This document shows positions 1-13,744 of a DNA stretch of 64,000 nucleotides, piece after piece (within the stretch, counting starts at the first letter, position 1; each line of letters starts with the position of its first letter). Source of the DNA: Loxodes magnus (taxonomy: Eukaryota; Ciliophora; Karyorelictea; Loxodida; Loxodidae); contig CAMPDV010000189.1 of assembly GCA_946699065.1 (NCBI GenBank), forward strand, positions 186,001 to 250,000. Reading direction: 5' to 3'. The notes below the pieces were generated by a model. It saw only the letters and a program-made list of their open reading frames with translations. It was not told the origin of the DNA and ran no database searches. The position numbers and the translations under genes were made by a program.

Positions 1-2349
1 TGTAGATATAAGAAGTGGCTAATATTCCTGTAATCATAAGAAAGATAATTCCATTAAAAATGCTGCTAGTATAATATTAGTTACTTTAATCTATACTTTG
101 AGAAACTCCTATTGATAAGAACTCTTTTTATGATTCTTTCGCTATTTATATTCTTCTGCTTCAGGAACTCTTCTGACAATAAAAGTTCAGAAGCTATCAA
201 ATGCTCTTTAAATATTATGCTGTCTGAAACTGAGCATCATAAAAAAATTATTAAAACAAGAAATAAAGATTCTATTACTTGCAGCTCAAAAATATCTTTG
301 TATTTTTATTATCGCTAACACTATAATTTTCTAAGGATAAATCATATAACTGGTTATAGCTACAGTATATGTCATATCGTATTAATTAGTAGCATTTTTC
401 ATGGCTTCTACTAATAACTTATAATCATAGCTGCTCACAACACACTAACCAAATTTAGTAATAGCTGACACACAGTAGCAATATTCATTTTCAACTCCCT
501 GCTAATTTAGCATTCATAAAATTCATATTTTAGCTCATTATAAGAAATCTTAGTAGAGACTTATTAACTATAAAAGAGTCCCAAAGGAATTTATTTTCCT
601 CATAAATACATTTAAAGTAAGGCTAATCCTTATTAATCTTTAAATTTATTAGATAATCTGGTTGAAACCTATAAAGCACATCTTATAAATAGCACGTTCA
701 TTATTACAAATAATATAGGGATTATGAACTTAACATTGAATTGCTAATTAGATATCTTTTGAAACCTCTCACAGTAGTTATTTTTTTAATTTGGTTAGTT
801 ATTATAATAGAGGGGAAGTGACAGTTTAAATATAAGGATTACTATAATTAAATTTGATAATTTGGATTATCTTACTATGGTTATTAAATAGTGAGTAAAT
901 ATTGGCTATTTACCTCTAGTAACTGGCACTGTGGGTATTATATTATGGTATTATAAGTATATGTGGAAATATTTAAGGTTTGTATATGATTTAAAATGAT
1001 AGTTATATAGTATCTTAGTTTAGCATTTTGATATAATACTAATTGATATATTTTAAATAAAATACTAGGATTAGTTATAAGACTAGATTTATTCTAGATA
1101 TACTGTAATTACAATATTAAAGTACTATTTATTTCAAATCTATAACTTATAAAAGATACTTTCTACTATCTCTATAATTCTTTCCTCTTCTTCATCACTC
1201 AGAAAATTTAAAACTTAAAATACGTGAAATTCTCCTTGAAATTTAGTGAGAATGGTGATGGTTGTCTGAATTATAACTGTTGTTAAATATGAACTTCTTA
1301 TTAGAACTCTTGATTAGTGTAAATAAAGTAATTGATTTATACAATTTTCTGCAGGATATTAGAAAGATAGTAGAGGAAAGTAGTTATTTTAATAAGTTCT
1401 AAGTATAGGGAAATTACTAAAAAGCACAATCATTTCCTCACGATACCTTAAATTAAAGATCTATAAACATTTACTTTTTCATCTAATTTGAGAAGTATAA
1501 TCTTTCTCAGTCTATCTCATTAACTATTTAGGACTTAAAGATTTGAAGTCTACTATTTTATTTGCAATAAGTAAGCATCAAAATGCCAGTAATACCTAGT
1601 AGTATCACCTAATTAATAAGATACTATAATTTTTCTAAATACTTCTAATATAGCATTGTAGCATGATAATTAGTACTAAAACATAAAAAATTTAGCAGCC
1701 TTTACATATGCAAACTAACAGAGTAATTTAGAAAGGAATACTTATTGTAGGAGTAGTTAAAGTTCTCTATTTTGTATATTTTGTATATTTTGTGTATTTT
1801 AGAGAAATAAAGAATAGTAGTTAGTTAGGGTTATGTAATAATTAGGTTTGATAGTATGGTAAATTTAGGGATTTGATGTATAGTAATATGATAATGTAGT
1901 GGTGTAATAATGTAGTGATGTGTAATAATTTGATGATAATAATTTAGTAAAGTTGGAATAAAGGTAATCTAAATGTTGATTATATTTGTAAAGATAAGTT
2001 TGTAGTTGGTATTGTTAGAGGATATACTAAATGTTTGAAGATAAAAGTAATGGGTAGAAGAATATAATATCTACTTATTTAGTAAAGCTATAGAAGTAAA
2101 TAAGCAATAATATGATAGAGACTTTTTAGTATTTTCTTAAGCAATAAACTAGGAATAAATTAAATAGCAGGTTTATTAGTAAGAAGGTTGATAGTAGAGA
2201 TTGCTTAATTAAATATCAAATATTAACTGCAATTCTATTATTAGCACAGCTGTATTAAGTCAAACTTTAAAATTGAGACTAAAAATAGAATGTTTTCAAA
2301 ACTAGTAAATAACTCTTAGTTATTTAGCTAAGAAAATCTTGATGCTTAG
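1..2349. other. A+T-rich stretch without a recognisable gene
   Basis: I recognise no gene here. Reading with TAA/TAG as Gln and TGA as Trp, the minus strand around 1140-1620 gives a passably protein-like frame, but nothing conserved can be named. Because no codon is a reliable stop in this genome, openness of a frame is no evidence. Short A/T-rich tandem wording occurs near 1770-1930 (tttgtatatt repeats, then gtaataatgtagt repeats). Confidence 0.5.
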
Positions 2350-3130
2350 TTTTGATGAATGGCTGCAAGTAGTGCTGATAATGAATTTGAGTAAAAAATA
2401 GAAGTTAATAAAGAAACATTCTTTGAAGAATTTAATACAATACGTTAGAAAATAACTTAATTTTGTGTAACTGTTCACAAGTTAGAAATAGTTGCTATGC
2501 TAATGTAGTATTTTCTAATAACTGGTTTTCTATACATAGAAATGAAGAAGGAAAAGGAATTATTGTATATCATATAAAAATCCTTATAGATAATTAGAAA
2601 GTAGGTAAAATTCTAAAACGAACTAATATTCAGAGTTGCATTATGAAACTATTATTGATCTAAGACAATATGAAAGTAAAGATAAAGTTCTTGAAGATAC
2701 TGCTTATTTTTTTGATTTATAAAGAAGAATAATATTTATGGCATAAAGCTAGCGAACATTTAAGTAGCATAAGATTTCTTGACGCAATTAAATTCTCATT
2801 TCACAAAAACCTTCAAGTTAGTAGTTTTGAAGTTTTAAAACCCAGATACTCAAAATGGGATTTATATAGTAATGTGATAATATGAATGATGGAATTTAAA
2901 ATACTTATATACAGTGAGTGTATTAAGATTAATACTAACTTTAATTGAATTTCTAAAGTCATAGTATGAAGAACTTAGATAAATATCATTTAACACTATA
3001 AAGAGATATGCAGGAAATGCAATTTAACTTTATTTTCCCTTAAATTTAAGATTTTATAAGTAGCAAAATAAGGAAAATTTTAGTAAGTGTATGTTTAACC
3101 CTTAATGATAAAACTGATTTGCCCTAAATT
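2350..3130 (+). pseudogene. Decayed coding region, function unknown
   Basis: I do not recognise this gene. In the Gln/Gln/Trp code a protein-like frame starts at an ATG near 2357 (MAASSADNEFEQKIEVNKET) and later protein-like pieces continue in other frames: NWFSIHRNEEGKGIIVYHI near 2520-2580, then LHYETIIDLRQYESKDKVLE near 2640-2700, then a third piece to about 3130. The text is richer in charged residues and in G+C than its flanks, which is how genuine coding stretches stand out here. At least two frame changes separate the pieces, so it is either a pseudogene or holds very short introns that I cannot place. No domain or catalytic motif is visible. Confidence 0.35.
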
Positions 3131-4789
3131 AATTTATAAGTTGATAACCTGAATTCTGAAACTAATAAAAAGCTCTACTATGGATCAATATTTGGAAAAT
3201 TATAAAATTAGAGTGTTTCAGATATTTTTGAAGAGGTATAAGTTATATAATTATTTAGATAATTTATATAAGGAAGTTTATATAATCTAATTTATTCTAA
3301 TCATCATTACATTAACAAGAGAATTTATCTCTTTAAATGTAAGAAGTATCTATTTTAATTCAACTAACCCAACAAATACTAATTCATCATTTCACCTACT
3401 TTTTCTTCCAGATTTATCTTAAAAAATGTTTCTTAGTGGAGAACATAAACCTAATTATTTCATTTCGTAAGAACTTTACCAGTTCCTTTTTCTACTTTCA
3501 ATCCAAAATTCCTATTTATTGCTATTTAAGTATTGGATTCTAAACTAAATTAAACTAATTATCATTCATCTCTTGTCTAAGCAATGCCAGAAATACAAAG
3601 AATCTAATTATAGACATAAATACTAAAGTTTATATTAATTAGCCATCAAATCTTTAAATTATTAATTACCTAATTAGCACATATCTTGTGAATTACTATT
3701 TAATATAGTTTAGCTCTAATTAAAGTATTTTAAACTACTCATTTTATCAAATAAAAGTTAAGTATTTCAAAATAATTATTTTACTCTTATAAACTCATTT
3801 TACGCTTCTTATTTAGCCAACATATTTTTTTAACCTTAGTAGCAATCTTACAAATTAATATCATAAACATGTAATTATTCTTAGAAACCTTTTTATATAC
3901 TCAATTAATCATTTTTTCCAACTAATTTACATAATATATTACTAAACCATACTATTATTCTTATTGTACACTCTGTTTTCTTCATCAACTAATTCGGTTT
4001 AATTCACTTCTAAATTTAAACTGAAACGCTTAAAAAATGAAAAATATCATTTAACCATTCGATTTTAAAAACACTTAGATATACATTTTTACCTCTACTC
4101 ATTTAAACTGTTTAAATCTAAATGCATTTTAGAACATTAACATAAAAAATGATTTAATTTAGTTTTTTTACTTTTTATTTATACTATCAAACTTTTTTCA
4201 GATGGATTAAATAATAAAGTAAAAATTAATTAAAAACATTTAAAATTATAAATTTATATTTATATGGCTTAAATAAAGAAGCATTTTAATAATAAAATTT
4301 TTTAGATTATAATTTTCTAAATTAAATAATAGATAAAGTTTATATTTTCAAATGATAAATTTTAGATTCTTCGATATTTTAAAATAGATACAAAAAACTT
4401 TTTTTGTTAAATTAAAATATATCTCATACAAAAAGATCTTATAGGTAATTACATTCATTTACATTTACAAATATAGAACTTTAAAAAATCGTAAAATTAG
4501 TAAAAATATGTATTTTGCTTATAATATTTATTAAAAAAATAAAAAGTTATCAGATAGAAATAAATTAATTTAATTTAATATATTATGATAGAACTGATAA
4601 ATGCTTGATCATTTAGAACTAATATTTAAAAATCTTAATTCTTTATAAGAGAAATCAAATCTAATCTTTTATTAGAAGATTCAGAATTTATTTTTTGTTT
4701 ATTCAAATCTTTTTAAACATAAATAAAATGTTTTTGAAAACATCAATTATTAATTTTTTATTAGAGTATTGCTAACTTCTCTCTTTTTT
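3131..4789. other. Very A+T-rich stretch, nothing recognised
   Basis: Extreme A+T content with homopolymer and AT runs. No coding-like composition, RNA gene or repeat family was recognised on either strand. Confidence 0.5.
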
Positions 4790-5520
4790 TTAAAACTTAC
4801 TTTTAAGGAGTTATCTAGGATTTTATAATAATTAATTTCTGCAAAAATAAATTATCATAAGTAATGAATGTTTAATTTTAAATAATTAAGCAAGCTTCTT
4901 AAATATCTGAATGCTCCCCTCAAGCCATGAATTTACCGGAGATCTCTCTAGTCCTATATATAAATGTTGGCCATTACATTGAGTCTTGTATTTTCTAAAG
5001 ATTTTAATGTCTGTAAACCATTGTTTGGATATTCTCGGCTAGAATCTTATCAGCTCTTTCCAATTTAAATTGTCTTAAAATTTCCTATATTCTATAAATT
5101 TGTTGTAATATCTCACCAGACACCTTTCAGAATTACAAAAGAGAAATTTCTTCTTATTTTTATTTTTAGTCTCAACTAGCAGCTCTTTTTCACTTTGTTA
5201 AACCAATTATTTCATAACCATAATAAAAATGTTTCAACTGTAATTCTAAATCAACTTCAGTTTTTATTGATCCAAAGATATTTTGGACGTTAATTACTAG
5301 TAAATTCCAAAGATTTGCTCTATATAGGCAGATTATGAAATAATTTGTAGTAAATTTTCTAATGAATATCTCTTCTACCATTAATTTAATTTTATAAAGC
5401 TTTTCCAGTCACAACTGTTGTGCCATATCGGTGCTTTATTGCTTAGTTTAGAGGAGTTTATGTAAGGGATTATTGCTAGCCGTTTTCTAATTTTCTATTT
5501 TTCTTCATAGCTAGTAAATT
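4790..5520 (-). CDS. Probable coding region, unknown protein
   Basis: A single minus-strand frame reads as ordinary protein from about 5520 down to 4790. It passes an ATG at about 5432 (MAQQLWLEKLYKIK) and a second at 5381 (MVEEIFIRKFTTNY). The part before the first standard stop is only 63 residues, but the same frame continues with plausible text such as QIYRIQEILRQFKLERADK, with TAA, TAG and TGA serving as Gln and Trp. The segment is a local island of higher G+C between extremely A+T-rich flanks. No family is recognised; it is rich in Lys, Gln, Glu and aromatic residues and looks soluble and largely helical. No frameshift is needed over about 240 codons. Both ends are estimates. Confidence 0.4.
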
Positions 5521-8045
5521 TAAGATATAATGAAGATTGAGATAGATTAGGATAAGAAGATGAGAAAGAAAGAAAGAAAGAAAAGATGTCACTGTCTATT
5601 CACATTTTTTGAGGATGCAGTTTAAATTTTTTTTTGAAGCATTCTAGCATTTTTTATTAATGATAAAATTAATAATAAAAAAGTTAAAAATATAAAAAAT
5701 AAATAGTAATTAAAACATATCTTTTTTAATAATTTTTATGCTTTATTGACTCTTAACTTTAGAAATTTAAATAAATAGTGTTTAAAATATTTTTTAATTA
5801 AGCAAAATTTATAAAATTTGATATTGCATTAAATTTTAAAATAAAAGAAAACGTTTAAATTAATATTATTAATTTTAAACTTTTTTTTATTTTCATTCAA
5901 AGTTCTACAAATAATTAATTATTTTAGTTTTAAATTTAAATAAAAATATAAACTTTATTTATTTACTTCTGATATAATAAAATAATTCATACATTTAGCT
6001 ATATTTACTATTTTTTTTATTCCATATAATTATTTTATTTTTTCTATTATTAGTCTATAAAATTAAGCTATTAATATCTTTCTTTTATTTTTGCCAAAAT
6101 TTTCTAGACCATATTTATTAGAAAGTTTAGATATCAGTAATAAATAATATCAAACAAATATTTCAGCACCAAAAACTTAAAGTATTTGAATTATTTCTTT
6201 CACAATTTGTTTATTTTAATTTTATTTAATCCATTGAAAAAATAATCCTCTTTTATGAAAAATAAATAAAATTAAAAGTATTTTTAATTAAATTTCTTAA
6301 ACAACTTCAAAATTTAAAATTAATCAGATTTATATTAAATTTATTAAAAAAAGTTAAGATTAATAAAAATTTTATTTAAAATATAAATTAAAACTTTTTT
6401 GAGCTTTTATTTAACAGAAATATTTTATGTAATCTTTTAGAAAATATTAAAAAAATAAACAAAAGAAAAGAAGAAATATGTAGATAAAAAATAATTAATT
6501 CTATCTCAGAAAATCATTTTCTAAAATAATATGCTATAATGATAATTTTAAATACTATTAAAAAAATTATATTTTCAAATGATTAAAATAAAGAATTTTA
6601 AAAATGATGATAATTTAAATAATAGCAAATATATAAAATAAATTAGATTAAAAAGGATTTTATAGACGCTGTAATAGATGAATTGAAATTTCTTCAATGT
6701 TATTAGAAAGATAGTAAATTAACGAAGTTTCAATAAAATATTAAAAAATAATGTAAGAGTTTAATACTAAAAAATAAGAAAAATAAATAAAAAATTTATT
6801 GATTGAAAGAAATTTTTAAGATTTTAATCCTTTTAAATCATGCTTTATAATAATTTATTTACAAAAATGTATGGGAAACTTATTATTAGGTTTGCATAAA
6901 AAGATAACTGAAAAAGAATAGGAGATAGTTCAGAAAAAATATAAAATCTATATCAAAGTTATATTATTAAACAAGCAAATTCAAGATATTTTAAAAGAAA
7001 ATTGGCAATCTCAGTAAAGCAGTTTACATAATTTATTTTTCAGATAAAATGACAAGTGATTTCTGTGTTATCAGTTAAATATTTTAAATAAATTTAAATT
7101 TTTGTTTAGGAAATACTGCGAAAAATATTTTTTTATTTTATCATTTAAATATTTTAGAATATTGCTATTATTATACAAACTAAGATTTAACGCTTTGCTA
7201 AATTTTAGCAATTGTTTGTTAATTAATTATTTAGAAAGTTAGTAATCATTTTTATAATTTTTTATGTTATAAATGTTTACTTTTTTTGCATACTCTTATA
7301 GTATAATATTTTAATAATTACTAAAAATTATTAGAAGACTCTGAGGTAAATTTTACTTTAAGATGAATAAATTAAACACTTTTTAGTAAAATTTATGAAA
7401 AAACAAAAATTTTTAAAGCTATGATGGAGATATGGAGATTTCACTTTGTTGCTGTATATAACTTTTTCTTTAGAATGTTTTATAGGAAAATTATAAATTA
7501 TCTATTATTTTTTAATTAAGCAGTGCTTCTAATGACGCTTTTCTCAAAAAAAATTAATTGCTACGATGATAAAATAATAATCCTCAATAATTTATATAAA
7601 CGACTAATTATTAGTTTTGAAGCATTTAAGCAAAAAGATTTAATCTATATAAAAATTAATTAAGACAATCAAAATAAATTTAATTTGTTAATCATAAGCA
7701 TATCATTACAAACTAATAAATCATTTATTTATAACCCTATATCACATATTGCATTTCAACTCCAAATATGACATATATAGATAAGTTGTATGTCTTTCAA
7801 TATAATAAAATTATTTCAATAATTTGAGAATTAGTTGAGGGATATATTATATTCCATAGAATTAATTTTGAATAATAGAAATAATGCAAGAAAATATCCT
7901 TTAAATAGTTTGTAAAAATTAGTTTCCTAATTATTAAATTTATAAGATATTTTAATACTTCAACTTCATTATCAAATATTAAAATCAATAATTACCATAA
8001 TTACAAGAAATCAAGAAATCAATCAAATTTGAGATTGTTATATTA
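5521..8045. other. Very A+T-rich stretch, nothing recognised
   Basis: Long A+T-rich run with a short GAAA microsatellite near 5565-5585. No coding-like composition or structured RNA was seen. The 63-residue open frame at 7797-7988 has no protein-like continuation and is not supported. Confidence 0.5.
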
Positions 8046-8049
8046 TAGC

Positions 8050-8800
8050 AAATGGCACCTAAGAATAACAGACCTCTCCAAAAAAACCTAATAACTCGTT
8101 ACAGGAAATTACAACAATTTCTACCTTTTTTAGATGAAGAATCACAATTTAACAAAGGATATTAAAGCTCTATCAGTGAATTTACGATCTAATCCACACT
8201 ATGGAATTTTTTAAATCTGAAAACTCAATATTACGATAGGAATTATCTCTAAATCTGTCTCTGTAGCAAATTTAAGGAAGAATTTTATAAAAAGAATAGA
8301 TCGTAAAGGAATTTAAAATTCCAGAAACTCTAAGCCAGAAAAATCCTAATAACTCAACGACCCAATGGATATAAAGCAATAACCTCCAACATAAGAGATT
8401 CCCCATCAGAAAATAATGATATGCTGGTATTGTAAGCGGTCAGAGAATAAAGTACAGAGTTGTTACCAATTTTAATAAAAATAAAAGAGAGCAATAGAAA
8501 AATAATGGAAATATATATTTAAAAAATACTGTTCAAACTTAGGCTTACTTTATAGAAAAAAATACTTAAACTTAACAAATAAGCTCCCTATTTCTAATAA
8601 ACAGTCAATGAATTAAATAGAAAATAGTTGTGAATTGACTTATTGGAAAAAATCATGAAAATTAATCTCAATTATGACGTAAAGATCCAAGCAAGTTAAG
8701 GTGAAAATTTTTATATAAAATTAAACTCTTTGATTTGTTGCAAACCAAATAAATGAAACCCACCATTAATCTATTATGCTATATTATAATTTTTTATCTT
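8050..8800 (+). mobile_element. Decayed LINE ORF1-like fragment with altered zinc knuckle
   Basis: From about 8425 one frame reads MICWYCKRSENKVQSCYQF. This has the spacing of the CCHC knuckle in the LINE ORF1 copies at 50.1-50.9 and 57.7-58.5 kb (C-x2-C-x4-H-x4-C, read there as CYYCKSKWHLLQNC), but the histidine position is Asn. The downstream Gln/Lys-rich text also resembles the ORF1 tail. Upstream, a frame from an ATG at 8052 (MAPKNNRPLQKNLITRY) is protein-like but does not match the ORF1 N-terminus of the other copies, so it may be unrelated or a diverged subfamily. I read this as a nucleic-acid-binding ORF1 relic of a non-LTR retroelement. The family call rests mainly on the knuckle. Confidence 0.35.
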
Positions 8801-9099
8801 CATATACTTAGAACCAATTATATCCTTTAGTATTATTGATTTACTTATGGATTAACTATCAAAGCCTTTATTTTAACTTTAAGAAACTTAATAAATTAGT
8901 TCTAATCAAAAAAATAATATTTTCTTAATTTAATTGAGGTTTATTTATATACATTTTTAAAGCTTATTTAATATTCAATAACTTCTCGACTTTGCTTCAT
9001 AGTCGTAAAGATCAACCCTCGTTGCTTATGAACATTTGCTAGAATTAATTTTTACTGCTTAGACATAATATTAAATTGTAATATTAAATATATCAATAA

Positions 9100-9870
9100 A
9101 TGGAGAGCAATTTCAAGTTTTTTATACCTTTTTAGTTATAACTTTCCTCCATTTGACAATGGTTTATTTCGTATCTAGTCTATTTTTAGATCCTATTGTT
9201 ATAAAAAGTCTTGCTTATTCTCTTCAATCTCATTATTCTTCTTGTCAAGTCATTTGTAGCAAAAGCAGTTTTTATTATATGCTAGGAAGATTTGCAGTAT
9301 CAGCACTTTTTTTTTCTATTTATGTTTTTATTTTGGAAATAAATTCTATATTTTTTACGTTCTTTTTTTTATCTTAGTTCTTTATATTTCTATCTAATAA
9401 TTTAATTGATAAGTATCAATATCAATTTTAATTTCTTCAATGGTCATTGAAATTCCTCTATTTATTTATTCTAGAATTAACGTCAATGTTATTCTTCTGT
9501 TAAGATTTTATTTTGAATAAATTACTTCCATAAAAATGTCGTTTCTAAGAAAAGTTGTTCAAGATGTATCATCAGTTATCTTATTTTATTTGAAAGAATG
9601 AAATTACCTCATCCTGTTTGCTAAGAGTTTTTTTCATTTTGTCAAATTACTTGAATACAGGATGGTTTTCCTATTTGATTGTTGAGATGATGACCTAGTT
9701 ACCTTGTAGTTTTTACCCTGATTCTATGATAAGTTTCTATTAATTTTTGCTTTTTCACTTTTAATCAAGCTTATCTCCTTCCTTTCTTTGCTAATTTTTT
9801 ATGTTCTGTTAATTTCCATTTTCATGGGTATTTAGAATTAATGTTTAAACTTTCATAATGCAGTATAACT
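9100..9870 (-). mobile_element. Decayed LINE ORF1-like fragment (minus)
   Basis: On the minus strand around 9306-9261 the frame reads CWYCKSSQHIIK, the first three ligands of the CCHC knuckle seen in the other ORF1 copies. The last cysteine (NCF) appears only after a one-base frame change in an A-run, exactly where the 54.2-55.0 kb copy is also frameshifted. Upstream to about 9860 the strand is Lys/Glu/Gln/Ser-rich with a serine cluster, as in ORF1, but alignment is poor. The plus-strand 74-residue open frame at 9153-9377 is the antisense shadow of this relic. Together with the plus-strand fragment at 8.05-8.8 kb it makes a small cluster of opposed ORF1 relics. Confidence 0.4.
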
Positions 9871-11139
9871 TATATAAGTTCATAATTACTTCTTTGTAGG
9901 ATTTTTATTCCTTTATTCTATTTTTTGTAATATGATTAAATATGAAAAATCTAGCATCTATATCAAAATATAATGATTAAAATAAAAATAATGCTTAGAG
10001 AAATTCTAAGAATTAAAAGATGATAAAAGGTAATTATCTGTAAATACTATCAAATATTATTTAAAATAATAAAATAGTTTTTAGTTATTTTTACAGCAAA
10101 ACATTTATGTAGATCACTAATTTGCTAGATAGTTCAAATTTACTGAGTAGTTAATAAATTACATATTAATTCTATTTAATCTAATGAAAAATGTTTATCT
10201 CATTTATATATCCATAAAACCTATTAGCAAGATTTAAATTTTAATTAGAAAATTTAATAAAGCTATATATCTATAATTAAGTAAATATTTACTATACCAT
10301 TTTAAAATCTTTGTAGGTTATTAAACTTTTTGTAGCATTTGGAATAGTTAGTAATCTAAATATATTATTATAGCATTTAAATTTTATACTATTTCTATCC
10401 TCCATATTTAATAACTTCTGCTTATATACTATCATAATTTGAAGACATATATTGGCATTTTTAACTATTTTTTTCTGTAGAAGAAGGATTTTATAAAGAT
10501 TACTTTGTTTCTAATTCGCTGTAAAATATTTTTTTTATAAATTACTTATAATTTCCATTGGAAAAGTTTAGGACATTTCACTGAAAGTAACATACATATT
10601 GGAAACATTTTTTTCTTTCTTTTTCATTTGTATTTATTCGCTGGAAATTTAAACTTGTTTATTAAAAACTTTAAACTAAAATAATTCTTAGTCTATTTAA
10701 ACATTTATTAGACATTTAGATGCTGGTCAAGTGATAGGTTTAAACCCATCTACACAAGTTCTACTTTATCAAAATCTAAAATTCGCTTACCCTAAGCTTA
10801 TTTAAAATAAATAATGAATTTTAAAGATTATGTAAATGAGTTAATAAACTAATGAGATTTTATTAAACAATCATATCTATTCTACTTTTTCTTTTTGAGT
10901 TTATCCAATTTGCTATTTAATAATTTCTTGCTTTTATATCTTATTATTTGGATATTTTAAAAAAATAAGCTTCTTTATTAACCTTATTTGCTTTTTTAAA
11001 TCATATTAAAAGTAAAATTAATGTAAAAAGATCAGAATATAATTCAGAATCTCTAATTATAAAAAATTAGCAAAATAATATGATTTTATTTGCTGATATG
11101 CTAATAAATAGATAATTTAAAGCATTAATTTTCTTTATT
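9871..11139. other. A+T-rich stretch, nothing recognised
   Basis: No coding-like frame, RNA gene or repeat family was identified. Composition is uniformly A+T-rich with poly-T and poly-A tracts. Confidence 0.5.
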
Positions 11140-12009
11140 AAAAAGTTTATTTTATTTCAAATAAATTTCAATAATTATTTAATTATAAACAATCAATAAT
11201 TTAGGTTTATAATTAACTAATTAGTTATATATACCTTATTTTAAAGTTAAAATATTGATAAAGCATAAATAGTAGTGATATATATAAACTAGTTATAAAA
11301 TAGATTTAAACTTAAAACCTAATATTTATTTCTAAGAATTAATTGAATATCTCATTTAAATTTCCAATATTTTCTATAAATAATTAAAAAAATCCAATTT
11401 TTATTATAAAAATGTTAGTTTGCTAAAATTATAGTTGCTGATGAATAAAAATTTAATACTTTAATACGGTTATTTTTAAATTATTTACTTAGCATTTATA
11501 ATTTTGTTTGTCATATAATTATTAATACTTTTAATAGCTAAAATTTGTTAATATTTTTTTAGTATCTCTTCAATCATAAATAAAGTATTAGATATCTTAT
11601 TTATTCTAAAATTTAAGGTAACGTTTATAATACGGAACATAACTTATTTTAATTATATTAGTTAAAAAATAATTTAAAGATATTGTATAGCATCAAGAAA
11701 TTTTACATATTTCCATACTAAAATTTAGAGCCTTAAATTTTCTTCTACAGTTAATCCATATCTTTCTTATTTTTTCAAATACAATTTAAAAATTTAATCA
11801 GTTTTAATAAATTTGCCTTAAGAAATTTTGTTTTTCTTTTATTAAATAATTTTTTTCGGCGTTTTAAAACTTCTGAGATGGAAAAAGCTTATTTTTAATT
11901 TAATATTTTTACTTAATAAACTTCTCTATTAAATTACTGCGAAAATAACATGCTGAAAAAAATAATTGATATTAAAGTATTAGTTTGAAATTTTTCAAAA
12001 AAATTTTAT

Positions 12010-12060
12010 TCCGTCCGAGAATTTTCCTGTAGTGTAAAACGCTGAGCAAAAAAACAAAAT
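12010..12060. repeat. ~45-bp dispersed element, copy 1a
   Basis: Core CTGTAGTGTAAAACGCTGAG followed by CAAAAAAACAAA, preceded by a TCCGTCCGA-type box. It occurs three times in this duplicated segment and three times in its partner. It stands out as G+C-containing, conserved text in a very A+T-rich non-genic stretch. Confidence 0.75.
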
Positions 12061-12265
12061 TAAAATTTTTACACATTATCTATGTTTACATTTACAATAT
12101 TTTTGGAATTTTTAAATCTCAGTCCTTACTTTGTATAAATACATTCAAATTCAAGTCCATCTACAACTTTACAAGTTTATCCTTTAAAAATCAAAAATTT
12201 TTTACTTAACCGATTTTTTTACACTTTTATAAATTCAATCTTATTTCAAAATTTTTAAAAAATTT

Positions 12266-12320
12266 TAGTCCATCCGAAAAATGTCTTGTAGTGTAAAACG
12301 CTGAGCAAAAAAACAAAATT
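12266..12320. repeat. ~45-bp dispersed element, copy 1b
   Basis: Same element as at 12010: AGTCCATCCG box, then CTTGTAGTGTAAAACGCTGA and GCAAAAAAACAAA. About 260 bp from copy 1a. Confidence 0.75.
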
Positions 12321-12752
12321 AAATTTTTGGCATTTTATTATACATTTATTAATTTATAAAAAAAAATTAAAACTTTTAAAATATATCCCTGTTCTTATTT
12401 ATATCGAAAAATAATTTTATTCAGATTCAAAAAATTAAAATTTTTTCTTAAAAATATTTTTTATAAATTAAAATTATTCCTTTTACTAATATGTTCAACT
12501 CTCTAAAAAAATCCTTTTTAAATTTTCAAACTTTTTTTAAATTTAAAATAAAAAAATAACCAAAATGCTGTAAAAAAATATTCCTTTTATTAAAAAAAAT
12601 CAAAAATTTTTAAACTTTTTTCTAAAATAATTTTAAAATTCCTTTCTTAAAATTTAATTCCTTTAATTCAAAAATTTTATCACTTCTATCTTTTAACACC
12701 TTTTAAACTTTTTATACCCTTTTCAAACCTTTTGTCCCGTTTTGCAAAAATT

Positions 12753-12806
12753 TAGTCCATTCAAAAAAATGTCTTATAGTGCAAAACGCCGAGCAAAAAA
12801 ACGAAT
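12753..12806. repeat. ~45-bp dispersed element, copy 1c
   Basis: The most diverged of the three in this segment: CTTATAGTGCAAAACGCCGA followed by GCAAAAAAACGAA. Its spacing from copy 1b (about 480 bp) is nearly kept between the matching copies at 61.9 and 62.4 kb. Confidence 0.7.
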
Positions 12807-13559
12807 TTTTTGTTTTCCCAAAAATTATACTCAAATATCAATCTTATCACACTAATAATTACAAAATTAAAATTAAAATTTAACTACACCTTCTATTTAA
12901 TTCACCCGTAAACTCCTAAAAAATTTATAAATTAAATATTGCACAGAAATTTACAATATAAAAACTTTTATACTAAAAAATTTTATAACAGAAACTTTTA
13001 TACCATAAAAAAATTATAACAGAAAACTTTTATAACAGAAAACTTTTTATAATTAAAAAATAATTACTTTTAAAAAATAATTACTTTTATAATTTTCCAT
13101 ATGCTTTCTTCCTCTTTCAATAAAAAAATATTTAAAAATTCAAATACTTTTTTTATTTTAATTTTTATACTCTTTAATTTATTCAACCCTCTCTCTACTC
13201 ACAAAACACTATTCCCAATCTTTATTATAAAAAAATAATAAATAAACATTCCACTATTCTTAAAATAATTATCCTTTTAAAATACTTAAACAATAACGCA
13301 ATTACTCTTTTAGATTTTTTAAAATCATTAACACATTCAATCCTTTATTTAGTAAATACTTACACCCTCTTTTACACAAATTCAATCATAATCCAAATTA
13401 CATACTCTTACACCTCAACAATTTAAACAAAAACTTATATCATTATAATTTATTATTATAAAATATTTATTCAACTACATTGCTACATTATTGCTTAGAG
13501 TTGTAACTCAGCTTTAGTATACCTTAAATTTATTATCATTGCTGTTTAACTGTATAATA

Positions 13560-13740
13560 TCATTGTTATTTTTATATATGAGTATAACTGTATAATAAAA
13601 TTATAGATTAGTATTATAACTGTATAACTGTATATAAGTATAACTGTATAACTGTATAACTGTATAATTTTATATATAGTATTATAGATTAGTATTATAA
13701 CAATATAACTGTATAACAGTATAACTGTATATAGTAGTAT
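13560..13740. repeat. Degenerate taactgtata-type tandem repeats
   Basis: Imperfect 10-bp units (taactgtata and variants) cluster here, most regular near 13615-13670. A shorter, more scrambled version sits at the equivalent place in the second duplicate (63180-63320). Lies just beyond the presumed 3' end of the WD40 gene. Confidence 0.7.
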
Positions 13741-13744
13741 ATTG

